Shown here: positions 8,842 to 20,634 of the stretch, one piece after another
Numbering within the stretch: position 1 is the stretch's first letter
Layout: every line of letters begins with the position of its first letter
Assembly (NCBI RefSeq): GCF_020215645.1
Contig: NZ_CP084058.1
Coordinates: forward strand, 4,526,001-4,590,000
DNA from: Nonomuraea gerenzanensis
Lineage (GTDB): Bacteria > Actinomycetota > Actinomycetes > Streptosporangiales > Streptosporangiaceae
DNA length: 64,000 bases
Reading direction: 5' to 3'
The notes under the pieces: generated by a model
Seen by the model: the letters and a program-made list of their open reading frames with translations, nothing else
What the model was told of the DNA's origin: nothing
Database searches by the model: none
Translations under genes and position numbers: made by a program

Positions 8842-9663
8842 GTGAATACCGCGCAACAGGCGGGGCGTGAGGCGAAGGCCGCGACGCAGCGCGCGACGCG
8901 CAGCCGGCCCATGGCCGTGCTGACCAGGGTGGGCCTGGCCTGCCGCGGCGTGCTGTACGCACTGATCGGCGTGGTGGCCCTGCAGATCGGCCTCGGCCAG
9001 GGGTCGGGCGAAGAGGCGGACAAGGCCGGAGCCATCAGCACCTTAGCCGGGCTGCCGTTCAGCGAGGTGCTGTTGTGGACCATGGTCGCGGGCTTCGTGG
9101 CGCTGGCCCTGTGGCAGGCGTCCGAGGCGCTGTTCGGCGGCGGCAAGCCGTTCGAGCGGGCCGAGGCGGTCGCCCGGGTGGGCGTCTACGTCCTGGTCGT
9201 CTACACGCTGTGGAGCGTGATCACCTCGGGCAAGGCCGCCTCCGACGACCAGAAGTCGCAGGACGCGACGGCCAAGCTGCTCGACCTGCCCGGCGGGCAG
9301 TGGATCGTGGGCGCGATCGGGCTCGGCCTCGTGGCGCTCGGCGTCTACTGGATCCACCGGGGCGCCACGAAGGGCTTCAGGGAGGAGCTGGACCAGGGGC
9401 GGATGTCGCCGAAGGCCGGCAAGGTCATGGACCGGCTCGGGGTCGGCGGGTACGCGGCCCGCGGGGCGATCGCCGGGATGGCCGGGATCTTCGTCATCTA
9501 CGCGGCGATCACCCACGACGCGGACAAGGCGGGCGGCATCGACGCCACGCTGCGGCAGTTCGCCGAGACCCCGGTGGGGCCGTCGCTGCTCGTGGTGGTG
9601 GCGCTGGGTGTGCTGCTGTTCGCCGGGTACTGCTTCGGCGAGTCCCGCTGGCGCCGTACCTGA
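8842..9663 (+). CDS. DUF1206 integral membrane protein
   Basis: 273 aa with six predicted membrane helices arranged as three two-helix repeats, the usual DUF1206 layout (helices near residues 25-48, 72-98, 105-125, 150-170, 200-220, 243-263). Short Arg-rich cytoplasmic N-terminus. GTG start at 8842 is fixed by GGAGGA at 8832-8837. The leader just before is unusually AT-rich (AAGATATTTT) and may hold the -10 box. Convergent with the glycerophosphodiesterase and separated from it by a strong hairpin. Function unknown. Confidence 0.88.
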   Translation: MNTAQQAGREAKAATQRATRSRPMAVLTRVGLACRGVLYALIGVVALQIGLGQGSGEEADKAGAISTLAGLPFSEVLLWTMVAGFVALALWQASEALFGGGKPFERAEAVARVGVYVLVVYTLWSVITSGKAASDDQKSQDATAKLLDLPGGQWIVGAIGLGLVALGVYWIHRGATKGFREELDQGRMSPKAGKVMDRLGVGGYAARGAIAGMAGIFVIYAAITHDADKAGGIDATLRQFAETPVGPSLLVVVALGVLLFAGYCFGESRWRRT

Positions 9664-9676
9664 CAGATGGGGCCCT

Positions 9677-9706
9677 GAGCGCTCGGCCGGGTCAGGCCGA
9701 GCGCTC
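9677..9706. terminator. Bidirectional terminator hairpin between DUF1206 and GDPD genes
   Basis: Perfect 12-bp inverted repeat (arms 9677-9688 and 9695-9706, 6-nt loop), extendable by one wobble and one GC pair. It sits 13 nt after the DUF1206 stop. The loop holds the stop codon (9694-9692) of the convergent GDPD gene. There is no U-tract, as is common in high-GC actinobacteria. Confidence 0.75.
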
Positions 9707-10786
9707 GGACATCACAGCCCTGCCCATCGACGGGTCGTCGCAGAACGCGCCGTCGATGCCCAGCTCCAGCAGCCTGGACAGCCAGCCCATCACGTTCCCC
9801 GTCGCCCTCGGGTAGACGGGGCTGGCCGGGTTGCCGAGCCGGTAGTCGGCGGGCAGCTGCGAGTTCTCGTTGCGGATCGTCCACACGTGCACGTCCAGCC
9901 GCCTGCGGTGGGCGTCCGCGACGAGGGTGGTGGGCGCGGTCGTCGCGCCCGAGGCGTCCACCGGCACGATGCGCCTGGTGTCCACGCCGATCCCGCTCGC
10001 GTAGGTGGCGACCTCGCGCAGCCCCTCCGGCCTGACCATGTCGTCGTAGGTGCGGGTGCTGCCGGCCGCCACCCAGTCGTAGGGCGCGCCGCCGAAGGTG
10101 ATGAGCTGGATCAGCGGCAGCCGCGTCCTGCCGCGCAGGTCACGCAGGTTCGCCGTCTCGAACGACTGGATGTACGCCTTGCGCACCCGATACCGGTTCA
10201 GCACGTCGAGCAGCGGCTCCTCCAGCGACAGGCCGATGGAGTCGAAGTAGGTGGGGTGCTTGGTCTCCGGGTAGACGCCGACGCCGTGCGCCAGCGCCAG
10301 CTTCACGACCTCCTCGAACGTCGGGATCTCGGCCAGCCCGTCGAACGCCGTGTTGTCCGGCCGCAGGTCGGGCACCCGCTCCTTGGCCCGCAGCGTCTTC
10401 AGCTCGGCCAGCGTGAAGTCCTCGGTGAACCAGCCGGTGATCGGCCGGCCGTCCACCGTCTTGGTGGTGCGCCTGCCGGCGAACTCGGGGCGGGCGGCCA
10501 CGTCGGTGGTGCCGGAGATCTCGTTCTCGTGCCTGGCCACCAGGACGTGGTCCTTGGTGGAGACCAGGTCGGGCTCGATGTAGTCGGCGCCCATCGCGAT
10601 GGCGGCCTCGTACGACAGGAGCGTGTGCTCGGGGCGGTGGGCGGAGGCGCCGCGGTGGGCGATCACGATGGGAGCCTGGGCGCGGCGCTCGGCCGTGGCG
10701 GTGGGGGTCTGGGTCAGCACGACGGTGACCGTACCGCCGACCAGGGCCGTGGTCAGCATGCTCGCGAGTAACCTGCGCATCTTCAT
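9692..10786 (-). CDS. Secreted glycerophosphodiester phosphodiesterase
   Basis: 364 aa. Signal peptide about 1-35 (MKMRRLLASMLTTALVGG). GDPD TIM-barrel with IAHRGASAHRPEHT (catalytic His/Arg), the YIEPDLV metal-ligand segment and VARHENEI. The fold ends with HVWTIRNE and ELGIDGAFCDDP. Hydrolyses glycerophosphodiesters to glycerol-3-phosphate and an alcohol, here outside the membrane. The ATG at 10786 or at 10780 (MRRLL) starts the protein; longer versions of the frame lack a sensible signal peptide. Monocistronic. Confidence 0.92.
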   Translation of the reverse strand: MKMRRLLASMLTTALVGGTVTVVLTQTPTATAERRAQAPIVIAHRGASAHRPEHTLLSYEAAIAMGADYIEPDLVSTKDHVLVARHENEISGTTDVAARPEFAGRRTTKTVDGRPITGWFTEDFTLAELKTLRAKERVPDLRPDNTAFDGLAEIPTFEEVVKLALAHGVGVYPETKHPTYFDSIGLSLEEPLLDVLNRYRVRKAYIQSFETANLRDLRGRTRLPLIQLITFGGAPYDWVAAGSTRTYDDMVRPEGLREVATYASGIGVDTRRIVPVDASGATTAPTTLVADAHRRRLDVHVWTIRNENSQLPADYRLGNPASPVYPRATGNVMGWLSRLLELGIDGAFCDDPSMGRAVMSERSA

Positions 10787-11116
10787 GCGGCGCACGGTAG
10801 ACCTCGCAGGTGGACCGGGAGTTACGGATGGGCGCACAGGGGCGGTCGGGACGGGGCTGCGCTGATGGGACCGCACGCGTGACGGGATGGTGGCGGCGGC
10901 GGGACGTCAGCGCTCGCGATGAGACGACGCTGCGGTGCTCGTGGCGGATCGCCGTGCCGTTTCGGCGGAACGTCGCGCCCGCGTCCCGTTTCCGCAGGCG
11001 GGAGCCTGCACGCGGCATCCCGCGAACGGCGTAACCCGGCGCAACCACGCGGACATCGACGGGCAACACGGCATTCGTAGCCTCCTGCTCCGAAGCGCTG
11101 GAGAGGAGGCGGTGAC
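10787..11116. promoter_or_regulatory. 330-bp divergent intergenic region (GDPD / GntR)
   Basis: Non-coding spacer between the secreted phosphodiesterase and the GntR-amidase operon; short frames here look like noise. It contains an inverted repeat (GCAGGC-4 nt-GCCTGC, 10994-11009), a possible -10 box TAGCCT at 11078-11083 and the ribosome site GAGGAGG just before 11117. The palindrome may be an operator or only a hairpin. Confidence 0.4.
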
Positions 11117-11908
11117 ATGGAACCGGCAGGCGACCCCGTAACGTTCGGATGCATGGCGGGCAGATCCTCCCGGCCGCACCAGTCGGGTCTCGAACGTGAG
11201 GGCGACCTGCGCCGCCTGCGCGACCTGCTGCGCTCCGCCGTCCTGCGCGGCGCCTTCGCCGACGGCCTGCTGCCCACCGAGGCCGAGCTGATGGCCTCCT
11301 ACGGCGCCACGCGCGCGACCGTGCGGGAGACGCTGGCCGTGCTGCGCCGCGAGGGCCTGATCGACCGCCGCCAGGGCGTCGGCACGCACGCCGTCGTCAA
11401 GGCCGTGGTGACCCAGCTCGTGGAGGCTCACGGCACCGAGCCGCCGGGCCAGGAGAGCCTGCTGAACAGGCGGCTGCGCCCGCACGTCCTCGACCGCTCC
11501 ACGATCCCGCTGCCCGCGCTGGCCGCCGATCGCCTCGGCGCGCCCGCGGGGACGCCGTGCCTGCGCCTGGAGTACGTGTCGCTGTTCGGCGACGAGCCGC
11601 ACGGCATGGCCACCAACTACGTGCTCGCCCCCGAGGCCGAGCGCCTGCGCGACAAGCCGTTCGTGCACGACTGGTACACGCTGCTGCGCGAGGCCGGCGT
11701 CGGCTACGAGGAGTCGGAGTTCGTCTACGGCTGCGCCCCCGCCGACGCCGCCACCGCCGCCCGGCTCGGCATCGCCGAGGGCTCCCCGCTGATCACCATG
11801 GAGCAGCTCATCAGCGACGGTGCCGGGCGGCCGTTCAACCTGGCGTTCATCCACGTCCGCGGCGACCGCTTCCTGTTCGTCTCCCACGCGGCCCGCCGCC
11901 ACCCGTAG
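11117..11908 (+). CDS. GntR/HutC-type transcriptional regulator (UTRA domain)
   Basis: 263 aa. N-terminal GntR winged helix (about 30-95: GLLPTEAELMASYGATRATVRE, then DRRQGVGTHAV). A C-terminal UTRA effector domain covers about 115-255. HutC-type members bind small acids, amides or sugars and usually act on adjacent catabolic genes. ATG 11117 has the strong site GAGGAGG; a downstream ATG at 11153 is less likely. It precedes the amidase by 21 bp on the same strand, so it probably regulates its own operon. Confidence 0.88.
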   Translation: MEPAGDPVTFGCMAGRSSRPHQSGLEREGDLRRLRDLLRSAVLRGAFADGLLPTEAELMASYGATRATVRETLAVLRREGLIDRRQGVGTHAVVKAVVTQLVEAHGTEPPGQESLLNRRLRPHVLDRSTIPLPALAADRLGAPAGTPCLRLEYVSLFGDEPHGMATNYVLAPEAERLRDKPFVHDWYTLLREAGVGYEESEFVYGCAPADAATAARLGIAEGSPLITMEQLISDGAGRPFNLAFIHVRGDRFLFVSHAARRHP

Positions 11909-11929
11909 CGAGCCGCTCCCCGTACCCGA

Positions 11930-13381
11930 ATGGAGTTGACCTTGACCTTCCCCCTTACGTTGAGTGACGCCGCGACCGCGCTGCGCGGCGGCGAGGTGAC
12001 GAGCGTGGCGCTGACCGAGGAGGCGCTCGCCCGCGCCGACCGGCTGGACGGTGAGCTGGGCACCTATCTGGCCCGGTTCGACGACAGCGCCCTGCGGGCG
12101 GCCAAGCAGGCCGACCAGGAGCTGGCCGCGGGCGTGGACAGGGGGCCGCTGCACGGGATCCCGTTCGGCGTGAAGGACATCATCGCCGCGGCCGAGGGCC
12201 CCACCACCGCGCAGAGCCTCGTCCTCGACCCCGCCTGGGGCGCGGGCAGGGACGCGCCCGTGGTCGCGCGGCTCAGGGCGGCCGGTGCGGTGATCACCGG
12301 CAAGGTGACGACGATGGAGTTCGCGTGCGGCATGGTGGACCCGTCGAAGCCGTTCCCCGTGCCGCGCAACCCGTGGGAACCGGGCACGTGGCCGGGCGGC
12401 TCCAGCTCCGGCACCGGCAACGGGGTGGCGGCCGGGATGTTCCTGGCCGGGCTCGGCACCGACACGGCGGGCAGCATCCGCATCCCGGCCGCGTTCTGCG
12501 GGGTCAGCGGGCTCATGCCGACGTTCGGCCGGGTGCCGAAGTCAGGGGTGGCGCCGCTCGGGTACTCCCTCGACCACGTGGGCCCGCTCGCCCGCAGCGC
12601 CCGTGACTGCGCGGCCGTGCTGGAGGTGATCGCCGGGTACCACCCGAGTGACCCCGACTGCGTGGACCTGCCGCTCGACCTCGCCTGGCAGAGCGGGTCG
12701 TCGGAGGGGCTGCCCGGCGGCTGGGGGAGCGGGTCGCTGGAGGGGCTGCGCGTCGGCGTGGTGCGGGAGCACCACTTCCCCGGAGACGCCGACCCCGCCG
12801 TCGCGCCCGCCTTCGAGGCCGCGCTGGCCACGCTGACCGGGCTCGGCGCCACCCTGACCGAGGTGAGGCTGCCGTACTGGCACGAGATGCTCACCGCGAA
12901 CCTCGTCACCGCGTGCGCCGAGGCCCTGGCCTACCACCGCAACGACGCCGCCACCCGCTGGGCCGACTACTTCGCCGCCACCCGCGCCATGCTCGCCCGC
13001 GGCGCGCTGATCAGCGGCGCCGACTACGTGCAGGCCCAGCGCGTACGCCGGGTCGCCCAGGACGCCGTCGCCCGGCTGTTCGACGGCGTGGACGTCATCG
13101 TGACCCCGACCGCCTCCATGGGCGCCCCCACCTACGACTCGCTCACCGACGCCGAGGGCCGCATCGACGTGGAGGCCATGTTCGCGCAGGTGTTCACGCA
13201 GTACTGGGACTGCGTCGGCAACCCCGTGCTCGTCGTCCCGATGGGCTTCACCGAGGCGGGGCTGCCGCTCTCGCTCCAGCTCGCCGGGCGTCCCTTCGAG
13301 GAGGCCACCATCCTGCGCGCCGGCGACGCCTACCAGCGGCTCACCGACTGGCACCTGCGCGTCCCGGCCCTGGCCGCCTGA
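11930..13381 (+). CDS. Amidase-signature family hydrolase
   Basis: 483 aa. Amidase signature enzyme with the Ser-cisSer-Lys triad: Lys in GVKD (about 81), the cis-Ser/Ser pair in GGSSSGTGNG (about 155-160) and DTAGSIRIPAAFCG. Hydrolyses a carboxamide; the substrate cannot be read from sequence. Start uncertain: ATG 11930 has no ribosome site, whereas TTG 11942 lies 6 nt after GGAG. Follows the GntR gene by 21 bp and is followed after 27 bp by a 66-codon gene, as in AtzE-AtzG type pairs. Confidence 0.88.
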   Translation: MELTLTFPLTLSDAATALRGGEVTSVALTEEALARADRLDGELGTYLARFDDSALRAAKQADQELAAGVDRGPLHGIPFGVKDIIAAAEGPTTAQSLVLDPAWGAGRDAPVVARLRAAGAVITGKVTTMEFACGMVDPSKPFPVPRNPWEPGTWPGGSSSGTGNGVAAGMFLAGLGTDTAGSIRIPAAFCGVSGLMPTFGRVPKSGVAPLGYSLDHVGPLARSARDCAAVLEVIAGYHPSDPDCVDLPLDLAWQSGSSEGLPGGWGSGSLEGLRVGVVREHHFPGDADPAVAPAFEAALATLTGLGATLTEVRLPYWHEMLTANLVTACAEALAYHRNDAATRWADYFAATRAMLARGALISGADYVQAQRVRRVAQDAVARLFDGVDVIVTPTASMGAPTYDSLTDAEGRIDVEAMFAQVFTQYWDCVGNPVLVVPMGFTEAGLPLSLQLAGRPFEEATILRAGDAYQRLTDWHLRVPALAA

Positions 13382-13408
13382 CCTTCCACCCGAACGGAGA
13401 ACCCTCTC

Positions 13409-13609
13409 ATGACCCCCACCGCCGTCGTCGGACCACTCCTCGCCGCCGCCGGGCTGAGCGTGCCGGAAGCGGAGATCGAGGTGATCGCCGCCGGGTACGC
13501 GCTGCAGCGGGCCGGCGTGGACGCCCTGTACGCCGTACCGGAGGCCCGCTACGCCGACCCCGCCCTGCGCTTCCGCGCCGACGCCCGCATCGTCGACTGG
13601 GCGGGGTGA
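13409..13609 (+). CDS. Small AtzG-like partner protein of the amidase
   Basis: 66 aa, acidic, largely helical. Starts at ATG 13409 with CGGAGAA upstream. Pattern: a short N-terminal helix (PTAVVGPLLAAAGL), a second helix (EAEIEVIAAGYALQRAGVDAL) and a tail ending LRFRADARIVDWAG. Size, helical layout, F/R-containing tail and position right behind an amidase recall the small AtzG/DUF4089 subunits that complex with AtzE-type amidohydrolases. This is an analogy by context, not a proven match. A very large hairpin follows immediately. Confidence 0.65.
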   Translation: MTPTAVVGPLLAAAGLSVPEAEIEVIAAGYALQRAGVDALYAVPEARYADPALRFRADARIVDWAG

Positions 13610-13611
13610 CG

Positions 13612-13690
13612 CGGGAGCGGCGCGCGGCCGTCGAACCGGGCGCCGCCCCGACCGAGGGATGGGCGGCCGGACGGCTGAGCGCCGCTCCCG
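13612..13690. terminator. Long stem-loop between convergent operons
   Basis: Perfect 12-bp inverted repeat (13612-13623 with 13679-13690), then a 3x3 internal loop and a second 6-bp stem (13627-13632 with 13670-13675) around a GC-rich loop. It starts 2 nt after the small amidase-partner gene and ends 31 nt before the cholesterol oxidase stop. Probably terminates both. Confidence 0.7.
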
Positions 13691-13721
13691 GGCGCCAGCC
13701 CGTCGCTCATGCGCCCGATGT

Positions 13722-16932
<3,211 letters not shown>

Positions 16933-16938
16933 GGGCGG

Positions 16939-16967
16939 AGCGTAGCAAGCGCTTGGTTAAGTGGGAA
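16939..16967 (-). promoter_or_regulatory. Leaderless promoter with KstR2-type operator for the cholesterol oxidase operon
   Basis: On the minus strand TTCCCA (16967-16962), a 17-bp spacer and TACGCT (16944-16939) form a promoter. Its start point falls on the A of the ATG at 16932. Centred between the boxes is AGCAAGCGCTTGGT (16944-16957), a full match to the mycobacterial KstR2 consensus AnCAAGnnCTTGnT with a perfect 10-bp core palindrome. A TetR-type repressor bound here would block the polymerase. No kstR2-like gene is in the window. Confidence 0.65.
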
Positions 16968-17177
16968 GGGCCCGCCGACCGGGTCTTTTCGGTGGTCGAA
17001 CCCCAGCCTCGGATCAACCGGGCAGACCCCCGCAAGCAGGAAACGTATTAAGAAACGCCCGCAACCCGGTCTCTTGCGTAGTCACTTTCTCACTTTTCGT
17101 GGCGGATCCTGGCCGCGTCCGGCAAGCTGCTGTCACCGATTGCGGCGGACCGAGCCGGACAGGTGAGGATCATGAAT

Positions 17178-19280
17178 ATGGGTGGGCGGCATGCCGGGAA
17201 TCTGCCGCCGGAAATGACCAGTCTGGTAGGCCGCCGCGGAGAACTTGCCCGGATCCGCCGGTTGTGCCGGGAATATCGCATGGTGACGCTGACAGGCGTG
17301 GGCGGAGTAGGCAAGACCCGGCTGGCGCTGCGGGCCGCCGCCCTCATGCAGCCCGGCTACGATGACGGCGCCTGGCTCGTCCCGCTGTCGCCCCTCGACC
17401 AGGGCGCGCTGGTGCCGTACACGATCGCCGAGGCGCTCCCGCTGACCGACCGCACCACCCGGCCCATGATGGACGTGCTGACCGAATACCTGGAGGACCG
17501 GCACGTTCTGCTGGTGCTCGACACCTGCGAGCATCTCGTCGAGGAGTGCGCGGCGATCGCCCGCGACCTGCTCGTGGCGGCGCCTGGGCTGTCGATCCTG
17601 GCCACCAGCCGCCGCCCGCTCGGCGTGCCCGACGAGCAGGTGCTGATCATCGACCCGCTGCCGGTCCCCGACTCCGGCGGCGGCGGGCACCAGGACGCGG
17701 TGCTGCTGCTCGCCGACCGGACCGCCCGCACCGTGCCGGGCTTCACCGTCACCGACGACAACCGGGCGGAGCTGGCCCGCCTGTGCCGCCGCCTGGAAGG
17801 GCTGCCGCTGGCCATCGAGCTGGCGGCGGCCCGGCTGCGCGACCTGCCCGCCGCCGAGCTGTGCGAGCGGCTCGACGACCGGTTCGAGCTGCTCGGCGAC
17901 ACCGACGCCGAGGTGAACGAGGCCGACCCGCCCTGGCACCAGGCGCTGCGCACGGCCATCGGCTGGAGCCACCAGCTCTGCACGCCGGAGGAGCGGCTGC
18001 TGTGGGCACGCACGTCGGTGTTCGCGGGCAGTTTCGACGACGCGGCGGTGATCGAGGTCTGCGCCGACGACCTGCTGCCCGCCGCCGCCGTCCCCGACCT
18101 GCTGTCGGGCCTGGTGGACAAGTCGATCCTGATCTGGTCGCCCACCGGCGGCGGCGAGCGCTACCGGATGCTGGACACCATCCGCGAGTACGGCGCCATC
18201 TGGCTGCGCGCGCTCGGCGAGCAGGAGGGGCTGCGGCGCCGCCACCGCGACTTCTACCTCAAGCTGGCCCGCCGCGGCGACGCCGCCTGGCTGGGGCCCG
18301 AGCAGGTCTACTGGAACGACCGCACCACCGTCGAGCACGACAACCTGCGCACGGCCCTCGACTACTGCCTGGCCAACTCCCGTGACCACACCGCGCTGGA
18401 GCTGGCCGCGGCGCTGTGGTTCTTCTGGTACCCGTGCGGCTTCCTCCGGGAAGGTCAGCACTACCTGGAACGCGCTCTGGCCCTGGACACCGAGCCGAGC
18501 GTGGTCCGCAACAGGGCGTTGTGGGTGTGCAGCCTGACCCTCATGGTGCAGGGCGACCCCGACGCCGGCATGGCCTGGGCCGCTGAGTGCGCCGGCGTCG
18601 CCGACCAGCTCGGTGACACCGCCGCCGCTCTCGCGGCCCAGGCCATGGTCATGGCCGCCGCCACCATCAGGGGCGATCTGGCGCTCGCGCTGGCGCTGGC
18701 CGACAGCCTGCTGGCCGTGCACCGGCCCGAGCACGGCCTCACCCTGCCCACGCTGCTGGCCCGGCTCGGGCAGTGCCACGTGCACACGGCGCAGGGCCGC
18801 ATCGAGGACGCGGTCAAGGCGCTGGAGGAGATGTGCGCCGAGTGCGACAAGCACGGCGAGCGGTGGATGCGCGCCTACGCCGACCTCTTCCGTGGCCAGG
18901 CGGAGCTGTCGCTCGGCCGCAACGACGCGGCCCAGGCCTACGCCAGGTCGGCCCTGGAGATCAAGCACCGGCTGCACGACAGCATCGGCATCGCGCTGGC
19001 CCTGGACGTGCTGGCCTGCGCCGCCGCCGCCTCGGGGCACGGAGAGCTGGCCGCCCGCCGGCTCGGCCTGGCCCAGCAGGTGTGGGACACGCTCGGGCGG
19101 GCGCAGCTCGGCATCCACGAGTGGGTCTCGGCCAGGCAGACGTGCGAGCGGCAGTCCAGGGCGGCGATCGGCGACGAGGCATACCGGGCGGCGTTCGGCG
19201 ACGGCTACGGCACCAGGCTCGACACCGGCATCCTGCACGCCCTCGACCCCGGCACCGCCGCCCCGGCCACCGAGCGCTGA
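17178..19280 (+). CDS. STAND-family NTPase with TPR tail
   Basis: About 700 aa. NB-ARC-like NTPase domain (about 15-280) with Walker A GVGGVGKTRLA, Walker B HVLLVLDTCEHL and the GLPLAIELAAARL motif. A winged-helix region and TPR-like repeats run from about 340 to the end. Most actinobacterial proteins of this build end in a LuxR or carry a SARP DNA-binding domain; neither is present, so it may signal by protein contacts. Start ambiguous: GTG 17163, ATG 17172 or ATG 17178; GAGG at 17165-17168 spaces best to 17178. Divergent from the sterol operon. Confidence 0.85.
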   Translation: MGGRHAGNLPPEMTSLVGRRGELARIRRLCREYRMVTLTGVGGVGKTRLALRAAALMQPGYDDGAWLVPLSPLDQGALVPYTIAEALPLTDRTTRPMMDVLTEYLEDRHVLLVLDTCEHLVEECAAIARDLLVAAPGLSILATSRRPLGVPDEQVLIIDPLPVPDSGGGGHQDAVLLLADRTARTVPGFTVTDDNRAELARLCRRLEGLPLAIELAAARLRDLPAAELCERLDDRFELLGDTDAEVNEADPPWHQALRTAIGWSHQLCTPEERLLWARTSVFAGSFDDAAVIEVCADDLLPAAAVPDLLSGLVDKSILIWSPTGGGERYRMLDTIREYGAIWLRALGEQEGLRRRHRDFYLKLARRGDAAWLGPEQVYWNDRTTVEHDNLRTALDYCLANSRDHTALELAAALWFFWYPCGFLREGQHYLERALALDTEPSVVRNRALWVCSLTLMVQGDPDAGMAWAAECAGVADQLGDTAAALAAQAMVMAAATIRGDLALALALADSLLAVHRPEHGLTLPTLLARLGQCHVHTAQGRIEDAVKALEEMCAECDKHGERWMRAYADLFRGQAELSLGRNDAAQAYARSALEIKHRLHDSIGIALALDVLACAAAASGHGELAARRLGLAQQVWDTLGRAQLGIHEWVSARQTCERQSRAAIGDEAYRAAFGDGYGTRLDTGILHALDPGTAAPATER

Positions 19281-19298
19281 CCGTCCCAGGGCGTCATC

Positions 19299-20615
19299 TC
19301 AGCGGAGTGCGAGCCGGGCGGCGGTCGTGAACAGGTGCCGCTCGTCGCCAGGGCGGCAGACGAGCTGCAGCCCCACCGGCAGCCCGGCCACCTCCCCGGC
19401 GGGCACGGTCAGCGCGGGCAGGCCGAGCACGTTCCACGGGGTGGTCAGCGCGAGCAACGCAGGACGCACCGCGACCGCCCGCCCGTCCAGCACGACCTCA
19501 CGCTCGCCGACCAGCGGCGCGACGATCGGCACGGCCGGCATCGCGAGCACGTCGTGCCCCGCGAACAGCGCGCCGGTCATCCCGGCCAGCCGCTCCCTGG
19601 ACTCCAGCGCCCGCACGTGCCGCCACCCGGGCACCTCCGCGGCGGCCCGCAGCCGCTCCAGCACCTCGGGGTCGAACAGCTCGGGCGCCCGCGCCAGCCG
19701 CTCGGCGTGCACGGCGGCCGTCTCGCAGCTCTGCACCACCGTGTACGTCTCGCGCACCTCCTCGGCGAACCCCTCGGGCAGCCCCACCTCCTCCAGGTCA
19801 CCGGCCACCGCGCGCACGGCCCGCGTCACCCGGGGATCCCCGTCGAAGAACCCGGCCGGATCCACCCACCCCACCCGCGCCGCGGCGTCCGGCCCCGGCA
19901 CGTCTCCGGCCAGGCAGCGGTAGGCGGTCAGGCAGTCCTCCGCCGTGCCCGCCAGCACGCCCACGTGGTCGTAGCTGCGCGACAGGGGGAACACCCCGCC
20001 GGCCGGGATCGCCCCGTACGCGGGCTTGAACCCGGCGATCCCGCACAGGGCCGCCGGGATGCGCACGGACCCGCCCGTGTCGGTGCCGATCGCGAGCGGG
20101 ACGATGCCCGCCGCCACGGCCGCCGCGCTGCCGCCGCTGGAGCCGCCCGACATGTGCGCCGGGTCGCGGGGGTTGCGCGTGGGGCCGTGGGCGGAGCGGT
20201 CGCCGGTGGGCCCGTACGCGAACTCGTGCGTCGTCGTCTTGCCCACGATGACCGCCCCCGCCTCGCGCAGCCGCGTCACGCACTCGGCGTCGGTGGCGGG
20301 CACGTGCTCGGCGAAGTGCCGCGAGCCCATCGTCGCGGGCAGCCCCGCCACCATGATCAGGTCCTTGACCGCGACAGGGAGGCCGTGCAGCGGCCCCCTG
20401 TCGACGCCGGCGGCCAGCTCCGCGTCCGCGCGCCCGGCCGCCTCGAACGCGCCGTCGGCGTCCACGGTGACGAACGCGTTCAGCGCCCGGCCGAGCGTGT
20501 CAGCGGTGTCGAGTGCCTGCTTGACCAGCTCGATGGCGGTGACGCGCCTGTCACGCAGGCCGGTGGCGAGATCGGTCAGGGTGCGGCCGGCGAAGGGGCC
20601 AGGGGAGATCGGCAT
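19299..20615 (-). CDS. Amidase-signature hydrolase at the end of an ABC transporter operon
   Basis: 438-aa amidase with the complete signature: Lys in AVKDLI (about 84), GGSSGGSAAAVAAG (about 155-168) and TDTGGSVRIPAALCG. Shares the family but not close identity with the amidase at 11930. It follows the amino acid permease gene by only 19 nt on the same strand. This suggests that an amidated or acylated amino acid is imported and then hydrolysed in the cytoplasm (inference). Confidence 0.87.
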   Translation of the reverse strand: MPISPGPFAGRTLTDLATGLRDRRVTAIELVKQALDTADTLGRALNAFVTVDADGAFEAAGRADAELAAGVDRGPLHGLPVAVKDLIMVAGLPATMGSRHFAEHVPATDAECVTRLREAGAVIVGKTTTHEFAYGPTGDRSAHGPTRNPRDPAHMSGGSSGGSAAAVAAGIVPLAIGTDTGGSVRIPAALCGIAGFKPAYGAIPAGGVFPLSRSYDHVGVLAGTAEDCLTAYRCLAGDVPGPDAAARVGWVDPAGFFDGDPRVTRAVRAVAGDLEEVGLPEGFAEEVRETYTVVQSCETAAVHAERLARAPELFDPEVLERLRAAAEVPGWRHVRALESRERLAGMTGALFAGHDVLAMPAVPIVAPLVGEREVVLDGRAVAVRPALLALTTPWNVLGLPALTVPAGEVAGLPVGLQLVCRPGDERHLFTTAARLALR

Positions 20616-20634
20616 GCACCCATCATGACCGGCC

